Below are positions 1 through 7,544 of a stretch of DNA of 64,000 nucleotides, in pieces; position 1 is the stretch's first letter; each line of letters opens with the position of its first letter. The translations under genes were made by a program, and so were the position numbers. The notes under the pieces were generated by a model, which was not told where the DNA came from, ran no database searches, and saw only the letters and a list, made by a program, of their open reading frames with translations. Source of the DNA: UBA1370 sp964515115 (lineage in GTDB: Bacteria > Patescibacteriota > Microgenomatia > UBA1400 > PJMF01); assembly GCA_964515115.1 (NCBI GenBank), contig CAZESB010000003.1, positions 1 to 64,000 on the forward strand, read 5' to 3'.

Positions 1-125
1 ATGTTCCGGACGACGCCGAGCGAACCATTGAGCAAATTATTGAAGTGCAACGGACTTTACCGGCCGCGCCTTCATACATGAATTATGCCCTTTACACCAA
101 CGGAACCATCGATAAAAGCGATTAA
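1..125 (+). CDS. C-terminal end of an unidentified protein upstream of pilM
   Basis: An open frame enters from the left window edge (codons in phase with position 3) and ends with TAA at 123-125. The visible tail reads ...ERTIEQIIEVQRTLPAAPSY and ends in NGTIDKSD. It lies 31 bases upstream of pilM on the same strand, so it may be another type IV pilus gene. The tail is too short to assign to a pilin, a pilus ATPase or anything else. The call rests only on the open frame and its position. Confidence 0.45.
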   Translation, partial: VPDDAERTIEQIIEVQRTLPAAPSYMNYALYTNGTIDKSD

Positions 126-156
126 ATATTTAAATATAAAGTAAACTGAGAATCAT

Positions 157-1164
157 ATGCCTGCCCTAGCCCTTGATATTGGAAGTTATGCTATCAAAGC
201 CATCAGCGGCAAGCCCGGCCAGAAGGTGACTGTTGAGAAAATTGCTGAGGCCTTTAATTCTGCTGGTCTGGCCATTCCGGTTGATGATTCGGCGCAGGAT
301 AAATTGGCTGCTGCTGTGGATGCGGTTTTAAACGACTACGACTTGCCCCGCGCCGACGTCCGCCTGGCCCTGCCGGAAAGCATCATTTCCAGCAAAGTGA
401 TTGAGGTGCCGCCTTTAACTGATGCCGAACTGGCTTCGGCCATCGGCTGGCAGGCGGAAAAACACATTCCCATCCCACCGGAGGATCTTTCGTTGGAGTA
501 CCAAGTGCTCTACCGCCCGCCCAAAGGTGATAAAGCCAACATGCGGGTGCTACTGGTCGCTGCCAGAAAACAGTTGGTGGAGCGCTACGTGGAAATGTTT
601 CATTCTCTTGGTATTGAGCCGGCGCTGCTGGAAACTCAAGCGATTGCTTTGATGCGTTCACTGCAGTTTGAAAACACCGATCCTAACACCCTGGTGGTCA
701 ATCTGGGCGCCGGCAGTATGGATTTGGTGATGGTTAGGGGGGGTGAGTTGAACTTTGTGGTTTCTAACATGAATGGCGGCCAATTGCTTACTCGGGCTTT
801 GGAGCAGGGGGTGGGTTTAAATACCTCCCAGGCGGAACAGTACAAACGCAGCTACGGGCTAGATGAAAGCCAGTTCCAAGGCAAACTGAGAGAATCATTG
901 CTACCGGCCGTGACGATGTTGGTTAATGAAATTCGCAAATCTGTCCAGTTTTTCATCAACCAACACCCTCAGGAGACGGTGCAACGAGTGGTTTTGGCCG
1001 GCGGCACCTCTTCTCTACCCGGCCTGGTCCAGTTTATTACTGAGCAGCTGGGGACTGAAGTCCTGGTGGCCGCGCCGTTTGCCGGCATTGAAAGCAGCAT
1101 TCCTGAAAATATCAATCAACCCAGTATGGCGGTGGCGATGGGTTTGCTGATGCGGGAGCTCTAG
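157..1164 (+). CDS. pilM: type IV pilus assembly protein PilM
   Basis: PilM is an actin-like (FtsA/MreB fold) cytoplasmic ATP-binding protein that couples the pilus ATPase side to the PilN/PilO inner-membrane platform. At 335 aa it has the usual family length. The start reads ALDIGSYAIKA, the phosphate-1 loop of the actin-like fold. NLGAGSMDLVMV is the phosphate-2 loop and VVLAGGTSSLPGL the adenosine loop near residue 285. It is followed after 3 bases by pilN and then pilO, the conserved order. The start ATG has no clear Shine-Dalgarno. Family assignment is firm from motifs plus synteny; pilus assembly itself is inferred. Confidence 0.93.
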   Translation: MPALALDIGSYAIKAISGKPGQKVTVEKIAEAFNSAGLAIPVDDSAQDKLAAAVDAVLNDYDLPRADVRLALPESIISSKVIEVPPLTDAELASAIGWQAEKHIPIPPEDLSLEYQVLYRPPKGDKANMRVLLVAARKQLVERYVEMFHSLGIEPALLETQAIALMRSLQFENTDPNTLVVNLGAGSMDLVMVRGGELNFVVSNMNGGQLLTRALEQGVGLNTSQAEQYKRSYGLDESQFQGKLRESLLPAVTMLVNEIRKSVQFFINQHPQETVQRVVLAGGTSSLPGLVQFITEQLGTEVLVAAPFAGIESSIPENINQPSMAVAMGLLMREL

Positions 1165-1167
1165 ATC

Positions 1168-1788
1168 ATGTCGCAAAGTATTAATTTTGTTAGTGCGACC
1201 AGAAAACGCTTAACTGCTGCCCAGAAAAAAGACAGGGAGTATTTTCGTTGGTCGGTGGGTATTTTGGCGGGCGCTTTTGGTGTTTTTTTAGTGGTGTTGG
1301 GGGTGCGGTTTTTCTTCATTTTCCAGGGTAGACAAATTGAGAACCGCCAGCAGGAAGTCCGGGCGGCAATTCTAGCCAGGGAAGACCTGGAGGAAGAATA
1401 CACCGTTTTTGTGCATAAATTGAAGCTTTTGTCGGATCTTTTTGGCAAGCGCAAGGACAAGCAGGAGGCACTGATTTTTTTCAATGAAGTTTTTGGGCCG
1501 CGAGTGCAAGTGAGCGGCATTGATTATTCCGGCAGTGACGAAGACACGCTTAGATTCACCCTGAATGCTCCGGATATTTTTCTTTTAGACTCGGTTTTTG
1601 CAATTTTGCAATCGGATGCAGTTACTGCTCAGTACAGTTCGGTGCAGAAGGAGGGGCTGCGGCGCCTGGAGGATGGTTCTTACGCCATGCAGCTGACTCT
1701 GGTTTTTGGTGAGGCACCAGCTGGAGTGGCTGCTGCCGCAGCCCCAACTCCACCAGCTGAAGACAACTTAGATTTAGGAATGGAATAA
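1168..1788 (+). CDS. pilN: type IV pilus assembly protein PilN-like
   Basis: A 206-aa bitopic protein: a short basic cytoplasmic tail (MSQSINFVSATRKRL...), one transmembrane segment at about residues 28-50 (SVGILAGAFGVFLVVLGV), a coiled coil, then a small periplasmic-type domain. PilN tails normally bind PilM through an INLL-like motif; here the equivalent is INFVS at residues 5-9. It lies 3 bases after pilM and 3 bases before pilO. The C-terminus is Ala/Pro-rich. Sequence identity to classic PilN appears low, so the name rests on topology and gene order. Confidence 0.8.
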   Translation: MSQSINFVSATRKRLTAAQKKDREYFRWSVGILAGAFGVFLVVLGVRFFFIFQGRQIENRQQEVRAAILAREDLEEEYTVFVHKLKLLSDLFGKRKDKQEALIFFNEVFGPRVQVSGIDYSGSDEDTLRFTLNAPDIFLLDSVFAILQSDAVTAQYSSVQKEGLRRLEDGSYAMQLTLVFGEAPAGVAAAAAPTPPAEDNLDLGME

Positions 1789-1791
1789 ATT

Positions 1792-2562
1792 ATGGCTCAG
1801 CAAAAAAAGCAAAAATTCAATCCCATCATCCTTTGGCGCACGCGGCAGTACTTAATCATGTCCATCGGTTTGATAGTTCTGGCTGCTTTCATTCTCCTTT
1901 TTGCTGCTTACCCTCAAGTGCAAGCTGCCCTGGAACTGCGCTCAAATACCAATCGCCTTCGTCCTCAGCTGGAAAATTTGGAGAAAAAGTTGGCGCAACT
2001 GGAAAATGTTCGTTTTGAACCTGAATTTAGCCAAATGGACGTCATCAACGAAGCCATGCCTTCCAAAAAACCGCTGCTGGAGTTACTCACTAATCTCAGT
2101 GCTATCAGTATGGCTCACCAGGTTGATATTACTGAGTTTCAGTTAAGCCCCGGAGAGGTGGCCACTACTGCAGCTGAACTTCAGCGCAACACCCGCCAAC
2201 GCGGTGATGTTGACACCCTCGATGTTGAGCTTTCCATTCAAGGCAGTCGCGATAATGTCAATCAATTCCTCAATTCCATTGAGAAAATTTCGCCTTTTAC
2301 TACTATCACCCAACTGACCATCAGCACTGCCACCAGGCTAGGAGGGGAACTTTCCACTGCCAAAATGGCTACCAGCACCTTTTTCTTTACCAAACCCATC
2401 ACTACCACGGTTGACTCTCCTCTGCCAGTGATTGCTGAGCACGAAAAAAATGTCTTGGATGAATTGGCTGCTTTTACTCTGCCTAACTTAAATGAACAAA
2501 CCGAAGTTGTTGGCGGCGGCCTTGAAGATCTTTTTGGTGTTGACCCGCTCCAGTTTGAGTAA
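1792..2562 (+). CDS. pilO: type IV pilus assembly protein PilO-like
   Basis: A 256-aa bitopic inner-membrane protein: a basic N-terminus, one transmembrane helix at about residues 22-40 (MSIGLIVLAAFILLFAAY), a coiled coil (ELRSNTNRLRPQLENLEKKL) and a ferredoxin-like periplasmic domain. This is the PilO architecture. PilO dimerises with PilN to form the alignment complex. It is the last gene of pilM-N-O and ends 10 bases before the convergent khpA, with no room for a classical terminator. Some CPR relatives carry pilus genes in the same compact order. The call relies on topology and synteny. Confidence 0.78.
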   Translation: MAQQKKQKFNPIILWRTRQYLIMSIGLIVLAAFILLFAAYPQVQAALELRSNTNRLRPQLENLEKKLAQLENVRFEPEFSQMDVINEAMPSKKPLLELLTNLSAISMAHQVDITEFQLSPGEVATTAAELQRNTRQRGDVDTLDVELSIQGSRDNVNQFLNSIEKISPFTTITQLTISTATRLGGELSTAKMATSTFFFTKPITTTVDSPLPVIAEHEKNVLDELAAFTLPNLNEQTEVVGGGLEDLFGVDPLQFE

Positions 2563-2572
2563 TTTGAATGAA

Positions 2573-2806
2573 TTATTTATCGGCAATAGTGATGTTTGCC
2601 TGGATTCCCTCTTTAAGCGCCCGAATTTTGCCAATATTCCTGATGGCATGAATGACAGAACCCCGCTTGCCAATCACTCGGCCGATATCATCGGCATTGA
2701 CATGAATCACGTAATTGAAACCCTTGTCGGTTTCTTCTTCCTCTATCTTGACATCGGTGGGATTATCAACCAGGTGAATGAGGATGTATTCTAAAAGATT
2801 TTTCAT
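2573..2806 (-). CDS. khpA: KH-domain RNA-binding protein KhpA (YlqC family)
   Basis: A 77-aa single KH domain with the GxxG loop visible as GRVIGKRGSVIHAI (about residues 42-55). KhpA binds RNA as a homodimer or with KhpB and affects cell elongation and sRNA function in Gram-positive bacteria. It sits directly after rpsP, its usual neighbour, with a 4-base ATGA stop/start overlap that suggests translational coupling. Length and motif are typical. Confidence 0.92.
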   Translation of the reverse strand: MKNLLEYILIHLVDNPTDVKIEEEETDKGFNYVIHVNADDIGRVIGKRGSVIHAIRNIGKIRALKEGIQANITIADK

Positions 2807-3258
2807 TTTTCCTTTTGTGCTGCCTCTTCTTTTGCGCCTTCGGCTGTTTCAACTGTTTCGGCTGCCTCAGTCACCTCAGTTGCTGCTGTTTCAGCTGGAG
2901 TTTTTGCCTCTGGCTCAGGTGTTGTCTCCGGAACTTTTTCTGCCGCAGGCGCTTCAGTGGCCGCGTTGGCTTTAGCCAAAGTTTTCTTGGATGGTTTCTT
3001 TTTCTTTGCCGGAAATGGCTTGCCTGATTCAAGTCTGGCAGCCAACTGAGCGACAGTTGCCGTTGGTCTAGCACCCTTGCTCACCCATTCTTTGTAAGCG
3101 GCCAGATCAATTTCCAAAATTTTTGGAGTCTGGATTGGTGCGTAGTGTCCGAGCAAAGCAATGTACTTGCCGTCACGCTTGGAGCGGGCTTCATTGACTA
3201 TAATCCGGTAGTGTGGCTGGTTTTTCTTACCAAACCTGGCTAATTTAATTTTCAACAT
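2803..3258 (-). CDS. rpsP: 30S ribosomal protein S16 with a long acidic/Ala-rich tail
   Basis: The first ~80 residues are canonical S16 (MLKIKLARFGKKNQPHYRI, then DGKYIALLGHYAP), which stabilises the 5' domain of 16S rRNA. The protein is 151 aa against the usual 80-90. The extra ~65 residues are low-complexity Lys then Ala/Glu/Thr (PEPEAKTPAETAATEVTEAA), presumably disordered and solvent exposed. AAAGG precedes the ATG. A strong promoter lies at 3310-3338, so rpsP-khpA can be transcribed separately from the upstream rnc block. Confidence 0.95.
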   Translation of the reverse strand: MLKIKLARFGKKNQPHYRIIVNEARSKRDGKYIALLGHYAPIQTPKILEIDLAAYKEWVSKGARPTATVAQLAARLESGKPFPAKKKKPSKKTLAKANAATEAPAAEKVPETTPEPEAKTPAETAATEVTEAAETVETAEGAKEEAAQKEK

Positions 3259-3309
3259 AAAAATACCTTTTTTATATTTTTGTTAGTACATCGTTCTGAC
3301 AGAGAGGCG

Positions 3310-3338
3310 ATTATACTTGAGTTTAGAGTTTTTCTCAA
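3310..3338 (-). promoter_or_regulatory. sigma-70-type promoter for rpsP-khpA
   Basis: On the minus strand a -35 box TTGAGA (3333-3338) and a -10 box TATAAT (3310-3315) are separated by exactly 17 bases. The start codon of rpsP is about 50 bases downstream. This lies in the only sizeable gap (100 bases) of this ribosomal/RNA-processing cluster. Confidence 0.75.
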
Positions 3339-3358
3339 GCTTGGGGCCTGAGCTGTTT

Positions 3359-4018
3359 CTAGCCGTACTTTTGCAGTGCCGCCTGAGCCGCTTCGCGCTG
3401 AGCGCGCTGCTTGCTGCTGCCCATGCCCGTGCCTACCACTTGGCCGCCTACCAAAACATTAACGGTAAATTCTTTGTCGTGATCAGGGCCTTTTTCGCTC
3501 ACCACTTCGTAGACCGGCGCCTCTTCACCCTCTGCCTGGACCACTTCCTGCAGGTGACTTTTCGCGTCTTTGTAGAGTTTGTTTTTAAGAATGGCATCTA
3601 CTTCCACAAACAGCGTATCCCCCAGAAATTCCTCAACTTTTTGAAAACCCTGATCCAAATAAAGCGCGCCAATCACCGCTTCCATGGTATCAGCCAGCAA
3701 ACTGGCATTAGTCCGGCCACCGGTGGCTTCCTCACCTCTGCTCATGTAAAGTTTTTCTCCCAGGCCAAGATTAATGGCCACCTGAGCCAGAGTTTCGGTT
3801 TTCACCAGAGCGCTGCGATAAGCAGTTAGCAGGCCCTCTTGAGTTTGCGGAAATTTTTGGTAGAGAAACTTGGTGGCAGCCAATTCAAGCACCGCGTCGC
3901 CCAGAAACTCTAGGCGCTCATTAGAAACTGGCGAGCTGGAATTCTCCTCGTTGAGAGCACTGCGATGGGTTAAGGCGGTAGTGAGCAGGTCCTTGTTATT
4001 AAATTCAGGCAATTGCAT
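3359..4018 (-). CDS. rnc: ribonuclease III
   Basis: A double-strand-specific endoribonuclease that matures rRNA. At 219 aa it is of normal length. The RNase III signature NERLEFLGDAVLEL carries the catalytic Glu and Asp, and a second acidic site is DTMEAVIGALYLDQG. A C-terminal dsRBD starts around SHLQEVVQ and ends with KQRAQREAAQAALQKYG. It is 6 bases downstream of the acyl-carrier-like gene, a common acpP-rnc arrangement. A likely substrate is encoded in this window: the pre-16S stalk formed by 47332-47365 and 50969-51003. Confidence 0.96.
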   Translation of the reverse strand: MQLPEFNNKDLLTTALTHRSALNEENSSSPVSNERLEFLGDAVLELAATKFLYQKFPQTQEGLLTAYRSALVKTETLAQVAINLGLGEKLYMSRGEEATGGRTNASLLADTMEAVIGALYLDQGFQKVEEFLGDTLFVEVDAILKNKLYKDAKSHLQEVVQAEGEEAPVYEVVSEKGPDHDKEFTVNVLVGGQVVGTGMGSSKQRAQREAAQAALQKYG

Positions 4019-4024
4019 AGTTTT

Positions 4025-4288
4025 TTAGCCCAGCTCGGCCTCTTCTCTGACGATGATGGTCAACTCCCTAACGGTTGAGACCTCTTCATCAAGCAAAGTT
4101 TGTGGGTCGAGTTCAATTTCAAACTCATTATTGATTTCGGCCACAATCCGCTTGAAATCAACCGGCGTTACGCCCAGCTCATCTTCAAACTGAGTGCCAG
4201 GGAGCACGTCAGCAACATCATTGCCGGTAGTATCAGCAATAATTTCTCTGACTCGCTCCATGAAGATCTCTTGTGATTGATTATGCAT
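4025..4288 (-). CDS. acyl-carrier-protein-like domain lacking the phosphopantetheine serine
   Basis: An 87-aa protein from ATG at 4288 (MHNQSQEIF...); an ATG two codons upstream at 4294 is an alternative. The frame is open further upstream but would run into nusB. It aligns over its whole length with ACP: helix I FMERVREIIADTTG, then DELGVTPVDFKRIVAEINNEFEIELD. In ACP the conserved motif is DSL with the 4'-phosphopantetheine serine; here that position is Pro42 (GVTPVDF). It therefore probably cannot be a conventional acyl carrier. It sits between nusB and rnc, the usual acpP-rnc context. Family assignment is fairly sure, function unknown. Confidence 0.75.
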   Translation of the reverse strand: MHNQSQEIFMERVREIIADTTGNDVADVLPGTQFEDELGVTPVDFKRIVAEINNEFEIELDPQTLLDEEVSTVRELTIIVREEAELG

Positions 4289-4307
4289 AGTCATAACAGT
4301 AATATGG

Positions 4308-4685
4308 TTAATGAGTATTCTCAAGTAGCAATTTAGCCAAGACGCCGTTGACAAATCGCGATGAGCTGTCGCTGCCAAACTCTTTGGCCAATTCCACCGC
4401 TTCATTGATCAAAACCTTGACCGGCGTTTTTTTATTGAGCGATTCGTAGAGGATCAGCCGCAAAATCGCCAAGTCAATTTGGTTGATTTGTTGGAGCGGC
4501 CTTTCGGGCGCTACTGCCTGGATTTGCTGATCTAAATTTTCCAGGCTGCTGAGGATCTTCCAAACTGTCGTACCCTTTTTTTCCGCCAGACAAGTTTGCA
4601 AATTAGCTGCACTGAAAGTGCAGGCAAATAAATCCTGCATGAGTTTAATTCGGCGCTGATGTCGGTAGTCGACGGTGTTTGCCAT
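4308..4685 (-). CDS. nusB: transcription antitermination factor NusB
   Basis: NusB with NusE binds boxA of rRNA leader transcripts and supports antitermination. It is a 125-aa all-helical protein of typical length. The N-terminal basic RRIKLMQDLFAC and C-terminal features ILRLILYESL, VLINEAVELAKEFGSDSSSRFVNGVL match NusB (family pattern NEaVElAKkfg...s.kFVNGvL). It lies between rpmF (8 bases upstream) and the acyl-carrier-like gene. Confidence 0.94.
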   Translation of the reverse strand: MANTVDYRHQRRIKLMQDLFACTFSAANLQTCLAEKKGTTVWKILSSLENLDQQIQAVAPERPLQQINQIDLAILRLILYESLNKKTPVKVLINEAVELAKEFGSDSSSRFVNGVLAKLLLENTH

Positions 4686-4693
4686 TATCTGGT

Positions 4694-5050
4694 TTATCTG
4701 GTGCCGCTTTTCCTGCTGGCTGCTGATTTTTTAGCGGTCGGTTTAACGGCTTTGGTTGGCGCAGATTTTTTGATGGCTTCAGTTGGCTGGCTGGCTGGCT
4801 GTTTGGCGGCCGGTTTTTGAGCCACCGGTTTTTCAGTTTTAGCCTGTTTTGTCTGGGGCTTTTGCTCAGTTTTCTTTTCAGTTTGTTTTGCCGCAGCAAT
4901 GTCCATCACTTTGAGAAACTCAGCCACCATGCCTCTCTTGTGAAGCGGAATGGCGGCGCTGTTGGTGTCTTTGGTAATGGTGGGCTTGTTGCCTGCCCGA
5001 CGCTTGCCGCGCTCAGCTCTGGTAATCTTATTTTTTGGTAGTGCTCCCAT
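4694..5050 (-). CDS. rpmF: 50S ribosomal protein L32 with Lys/Ala/Pro-rich tail
   Basis: The N-terminus MGALPKNKITRAERGKRRAG is the L32 signature. The zinc-binding cysteines of many L32 proteins are absent, so this is a C-minus form. After about residue 55 the protein continues as a low-complexity tail rich in Lys, Pro, Gln and Ala, giving 118 aa instead of ~60. AGGAAAAT precedes the ATG. It is first in the rpmF-nusB-acp-like-rnc block; a weak -10 (TATACT, 5087-5092) lies upstream. Confidence 0.85.
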   Translation of the reverse strand: MGALPKNKITRAERGKRRAGNKPTITKDTNSAAIPLHKRGMVAEFLKVMDIAAAKQTEKKTEQKPQTKQAKTEKPVAQKPAAKQPASQPTEAIKKSAPTKAVKPTAKKSAASRKSGTR

Positions 5051-5173
5051 ATTTTCCTGACTTTTTGGTAACTAGATTTGGTAAGTAGTATATCACTTGA
5101 TGTAAAGACAGGTGATTTTAACGTAATTTCAGACTAAACACAAGTAGACTCTTGGCGGAATCTTGAGTTAATG

Positions 5174-7231
5174 TTAATTGGCTAGCGGCATTTCTGCCAG
5201 CTCGATTTTTTCTCCGGTAGTGAAGATGGGCTGCCAATCCAGAGGCAGTTGAGCGTAGATTTGCTGGGCGGCACCGATCATTTCCAGATTTGTCCAGGAA
5301 GCGAATTGGAGTTGGGAAAAACCGCTTTGGATGGTGCCAAAAATTTCTCCTGAACCGCGATTGGCTAGATCAAGCTCAGCCAGTTCGCGGCCGTTGTTGA
5401 TTTGGGTGAATTGCTGAAGTCTTTGGCCGGCAGTTTCGGCAGTAGAGCTGGTAAAAAGCAAGCAATAACTTGCCTGCCCCGCTCTACCCACCCGACCGCG
5501 CAGTTGGTGGAGGCTGGCCAGGCCAAACCGCTCAGCTGATTCAATGATCATCACCGCAGCTTGGGGCAAGTCCACGCCCACTTCCACAATCGGGGTGGTA
5601 ACCAGGATGTCGATTTTGCCGCCGTAGAGATCAGCAATAATCTGGTCCTGCTCGGTTTTTTTCTGCCGACCGTGTAGGAGAGCGATTTTTGGTTGGAGGT
5701 TGGCGGCGACGGCTTGGGTTTGGGCGCCGGCGCTGGCACGGGCAAAATAATCCTGGAGTTCTTGGTATTTTTCCGTGGCTGAAGCTACTTTTTCAAAAGC
5801 TTCGTGATCAGACGGATCAATGAAAGGACAGATAATTAAAGCCTGACTCTGGTTTTGCTGGAGTTCTGTAGCCAGCCAGTCATATGAACTGGAACGCTTC
5901 TTCTCCGACACCAGCCAAGTGGCGGTCGGAATTCTGCCGGCGGGCATTTCATCAAGATAGCTAACTTGCAGGTGAGAGAAAATGGTCAACATCAAGCTGC
6001 GGGGGATAGGCGTGGCAGTCATAGTGAGAATATGGGCGGGCTTTTTCAGCTCGGTGGCTTTGGAGCGATGTCTGACCCCAAATCGGTGTTGTTCATCGTA
6101 AATAATTAGTCCGGGCTGAAGATTTTTCATTCGGTTGATGACTGCGTGGGTGCCGATGTAGAGGGTGGGTTTGTTGTTTTGGCTGGCCCGACTGGCGGTT
6201 TGGCTGGTGAGCAGTTGTAGCGGCAGTTGAGGCAGAATTGTGGCGATAGTTTGGGCGTGCTGCTCTGCCAAAATCCTGGTTGGAGCCACTAGAGCCACTG
6301 AAAAGCCCGAACCAATCACCTCCTGAGCGGCGATAGCGGCCACCACCGTTTTGCCGGAGCCGACATCGCCAATCAATAATCTGTTCATGGGTGTGGTTTT
6401 GGCCAAATCGCTGAGGATTTCTTTGGTGGCTTGTTTTTGCGCGCCGGTCAGTTCAAAAGGCAGACTGGTTGGCAACGGCAATTGTTCCGGAAAACCGGCC
6501 GGCAAATTAATCACCACCCCGGCGCGCTGCCCTTGCCACTCACCTTTAATTTGCTCTGAAGTTCTCATAATAGTCAAAAACTCTTCTAGCGCCAACCGCT
6601 CACGACTCTGCGCCACCGCCTCTATTTCGTCGGGAAAATGAAGCTGGGCAATAGCGGTGGAAAAATCCGGCAGTTCCAGCTTGCTGCCACTCGCCGCCAA
6701 CAAACCAGGAATCGGGTCCTTGACTTCAGCTAAATTGTCCAAAATATGTTTCAGCACCCGCCGGAGCGAACCCTGTTGCAGCGGCACCTTGCTTGAATAC
6801 AGCGGTACCAGCCGGCCGGTATGAATCGTATCGGCTTTGACCGCCTCCACCGTCGGTTGGGTCATGTTGCGGTACTTGGCGTTGTATCTGCCGCTAAACA
6901 AGTACTCACGACCAAGTTTCAAGTTGCTGAGAATAAAACGATTATTAAACCACATCAGCTTCAGCTTGCCGGTAGCGTCACTGATGGTGGCGGTTTGCAT
7001 ATTCTTGCCATTTCTGCTGAATTGACCGGTTTTTTCGACCTTGGCTTGAATTGTCACCAACTCGCCCTCAGGAATAGCCACGATGGTCGTAAAGTGAGAG
7101 CGATCTTCATACCGGAGCGGCAATTGCAGCAACAAATCACGCACCGAAACTATCTCTGCCGCTGCCAACTGCGCAAACAGCTTCTCACCGATCCCCTTCA
7201 CTTGCATCAACTTCGTATCCAGTGCGTACAT
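5174..7231 (-). CDS. recG: ATP-dependent DNA helicase RecG
   Basis: RecG remodels stalled forks and Holliday junctions. At 685 aa it is close to the usual ~690. Order: N-terminal wedge/OB domain (LLLQLPLRYEDRSHF), Walker A GDVGSGKTVVAAIA, Walker B box DEQHRFGV, motif III TMTATPIPRSL, then the C-terminal helicase lobe with VGVDLPQAAVMIIESAERFGL, QLRGRVGR and the RecG tail. It appears to be a single gene; the upstream 300 bases hold only a short ORF and a stem-loop. Confidence 0.97.
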   Translation of the reverse strand: MYALDTKLMQVKGIGEKLFAQLAAAEIVSVRDLLLQLPLRYEDRSHFTTIVAIPEGELVTIQAKVEKTGQFSRNGKNMQTATISDATGKLKLMWFNNRFILSNLKLGREYLFSGRYNAKYRNMTQPTVEAVKADTIHTGRLVPLYSSKVPLQQGSLRRVLKHILDNLAEVKDPIPGLLAASGSKLELPDFSTAIAQLHFPDEIEAVAQSRERLALEEFLTIMRTSEQIKGEWQGQRAGVVINLPAGFPEQLPLPTSLPFELTGAQKQATKEILSDLAKTTPMNRLLIGDVGSGKTVVAAIAAQEVIGSGFSVALVAPTRILAEQHAQTIATILPQLPLQLLTSQTASRASQNNKPTLYIGTHAVINRMKNLQPGLIIYDEQHRFGVRHRSKATELKKPAHILTMTATPIPRSLMLTIFSHLQVSYLDEMPAGRIPTATWLVSEKKRSSSYDWLATELQQNQSQALIICPFIDPSDHEAFEKVASATEKYQELQDYFARASAGAQTQAVAANLQPKIALLHGRQKKTEQDQIIADLYGGKIDILVTTPIVEVGVDLPQAAVMIIESAERFGLASLHQLRGRVGRAGQASYCLLFTSSTAETAGQRLQQFTQINNGRELAELDLANRGSGEIFGTIQSGFSQLQFASWTNLEMIGAAQQIYAQLPLDWQPIFTTGEKIELAEMPLAN

Positions 7232-7368
7232 TGGTTTCAGTATAGTCCAGCTTTTTGGTCTGATATAGTATCTAAAGTGCCTATCAAAAGCTATCTTAAT
7301 ACATAAATCAATATCTTAGAACATCAAAAATAGGCGGATACATGAGTGAAAATAATTAAAGAGCCAAA

Positions 7369-7395
7369 TTAGCAGTCTTATAGCATGACTGCTAA
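7369..7395 (-). terminator. 9-bp stem-loop ending the pheS-pheT-tyrS operon
   Basis: Perfect 9-base arms TTAGCAGTC and GACTGCTAA flank a 9-base loop, 22 bases after the stop of the small ORF at 7418. The U-tract on the minus strand is weak (AATTT), so termination may be inefficient. A stem-loop with nearly the same arms and identical 9-9-9 spacing is at 47163-47189. The rest of the 7232-7417 spacer shows no other gene. Confidence 0.55.
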
Positions 7396-7417
7396 AAGCC
7401 TATATAATTATTTGTAG

Positions 7418-7519
7418 TTAGATGAAGAATAAAGCACTGGCAAAACTGCCTACCACCATAGCAATGATAAAGATGATGGCGAAAATTTTCACTACTAACT
7501 CTCTTTGTTTTTTTGACAT
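7418..7519 (-). CDS. 33-residue single-span membrane peptide
   Basis: ATG at 7519 preceded by GCGGAAAG (a reasonable Shine-Dalgarno 5 bases upstream), stop TAA at 7418-7420. The translation starts MSKKQRELVVK, a positively charged cytoplasmic tail, followed by one hydrophobic helix IFAIIFIIAMVVGSFASALF. It lies 25 bases after tyrS on the same strand and before the operon-end hairpin, so it is probably co-transcribed. I do not recognise the family. The codon structure, RBS and topology support a real gene. Confidence 0.6.
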   Translation of the reverse strand: MSKKQRELVVKIFAIIFIIAMVVGSFASALFFI

Positions 7520-7544
7520 AGCACTTTCCGCATTGTAGCAAATT

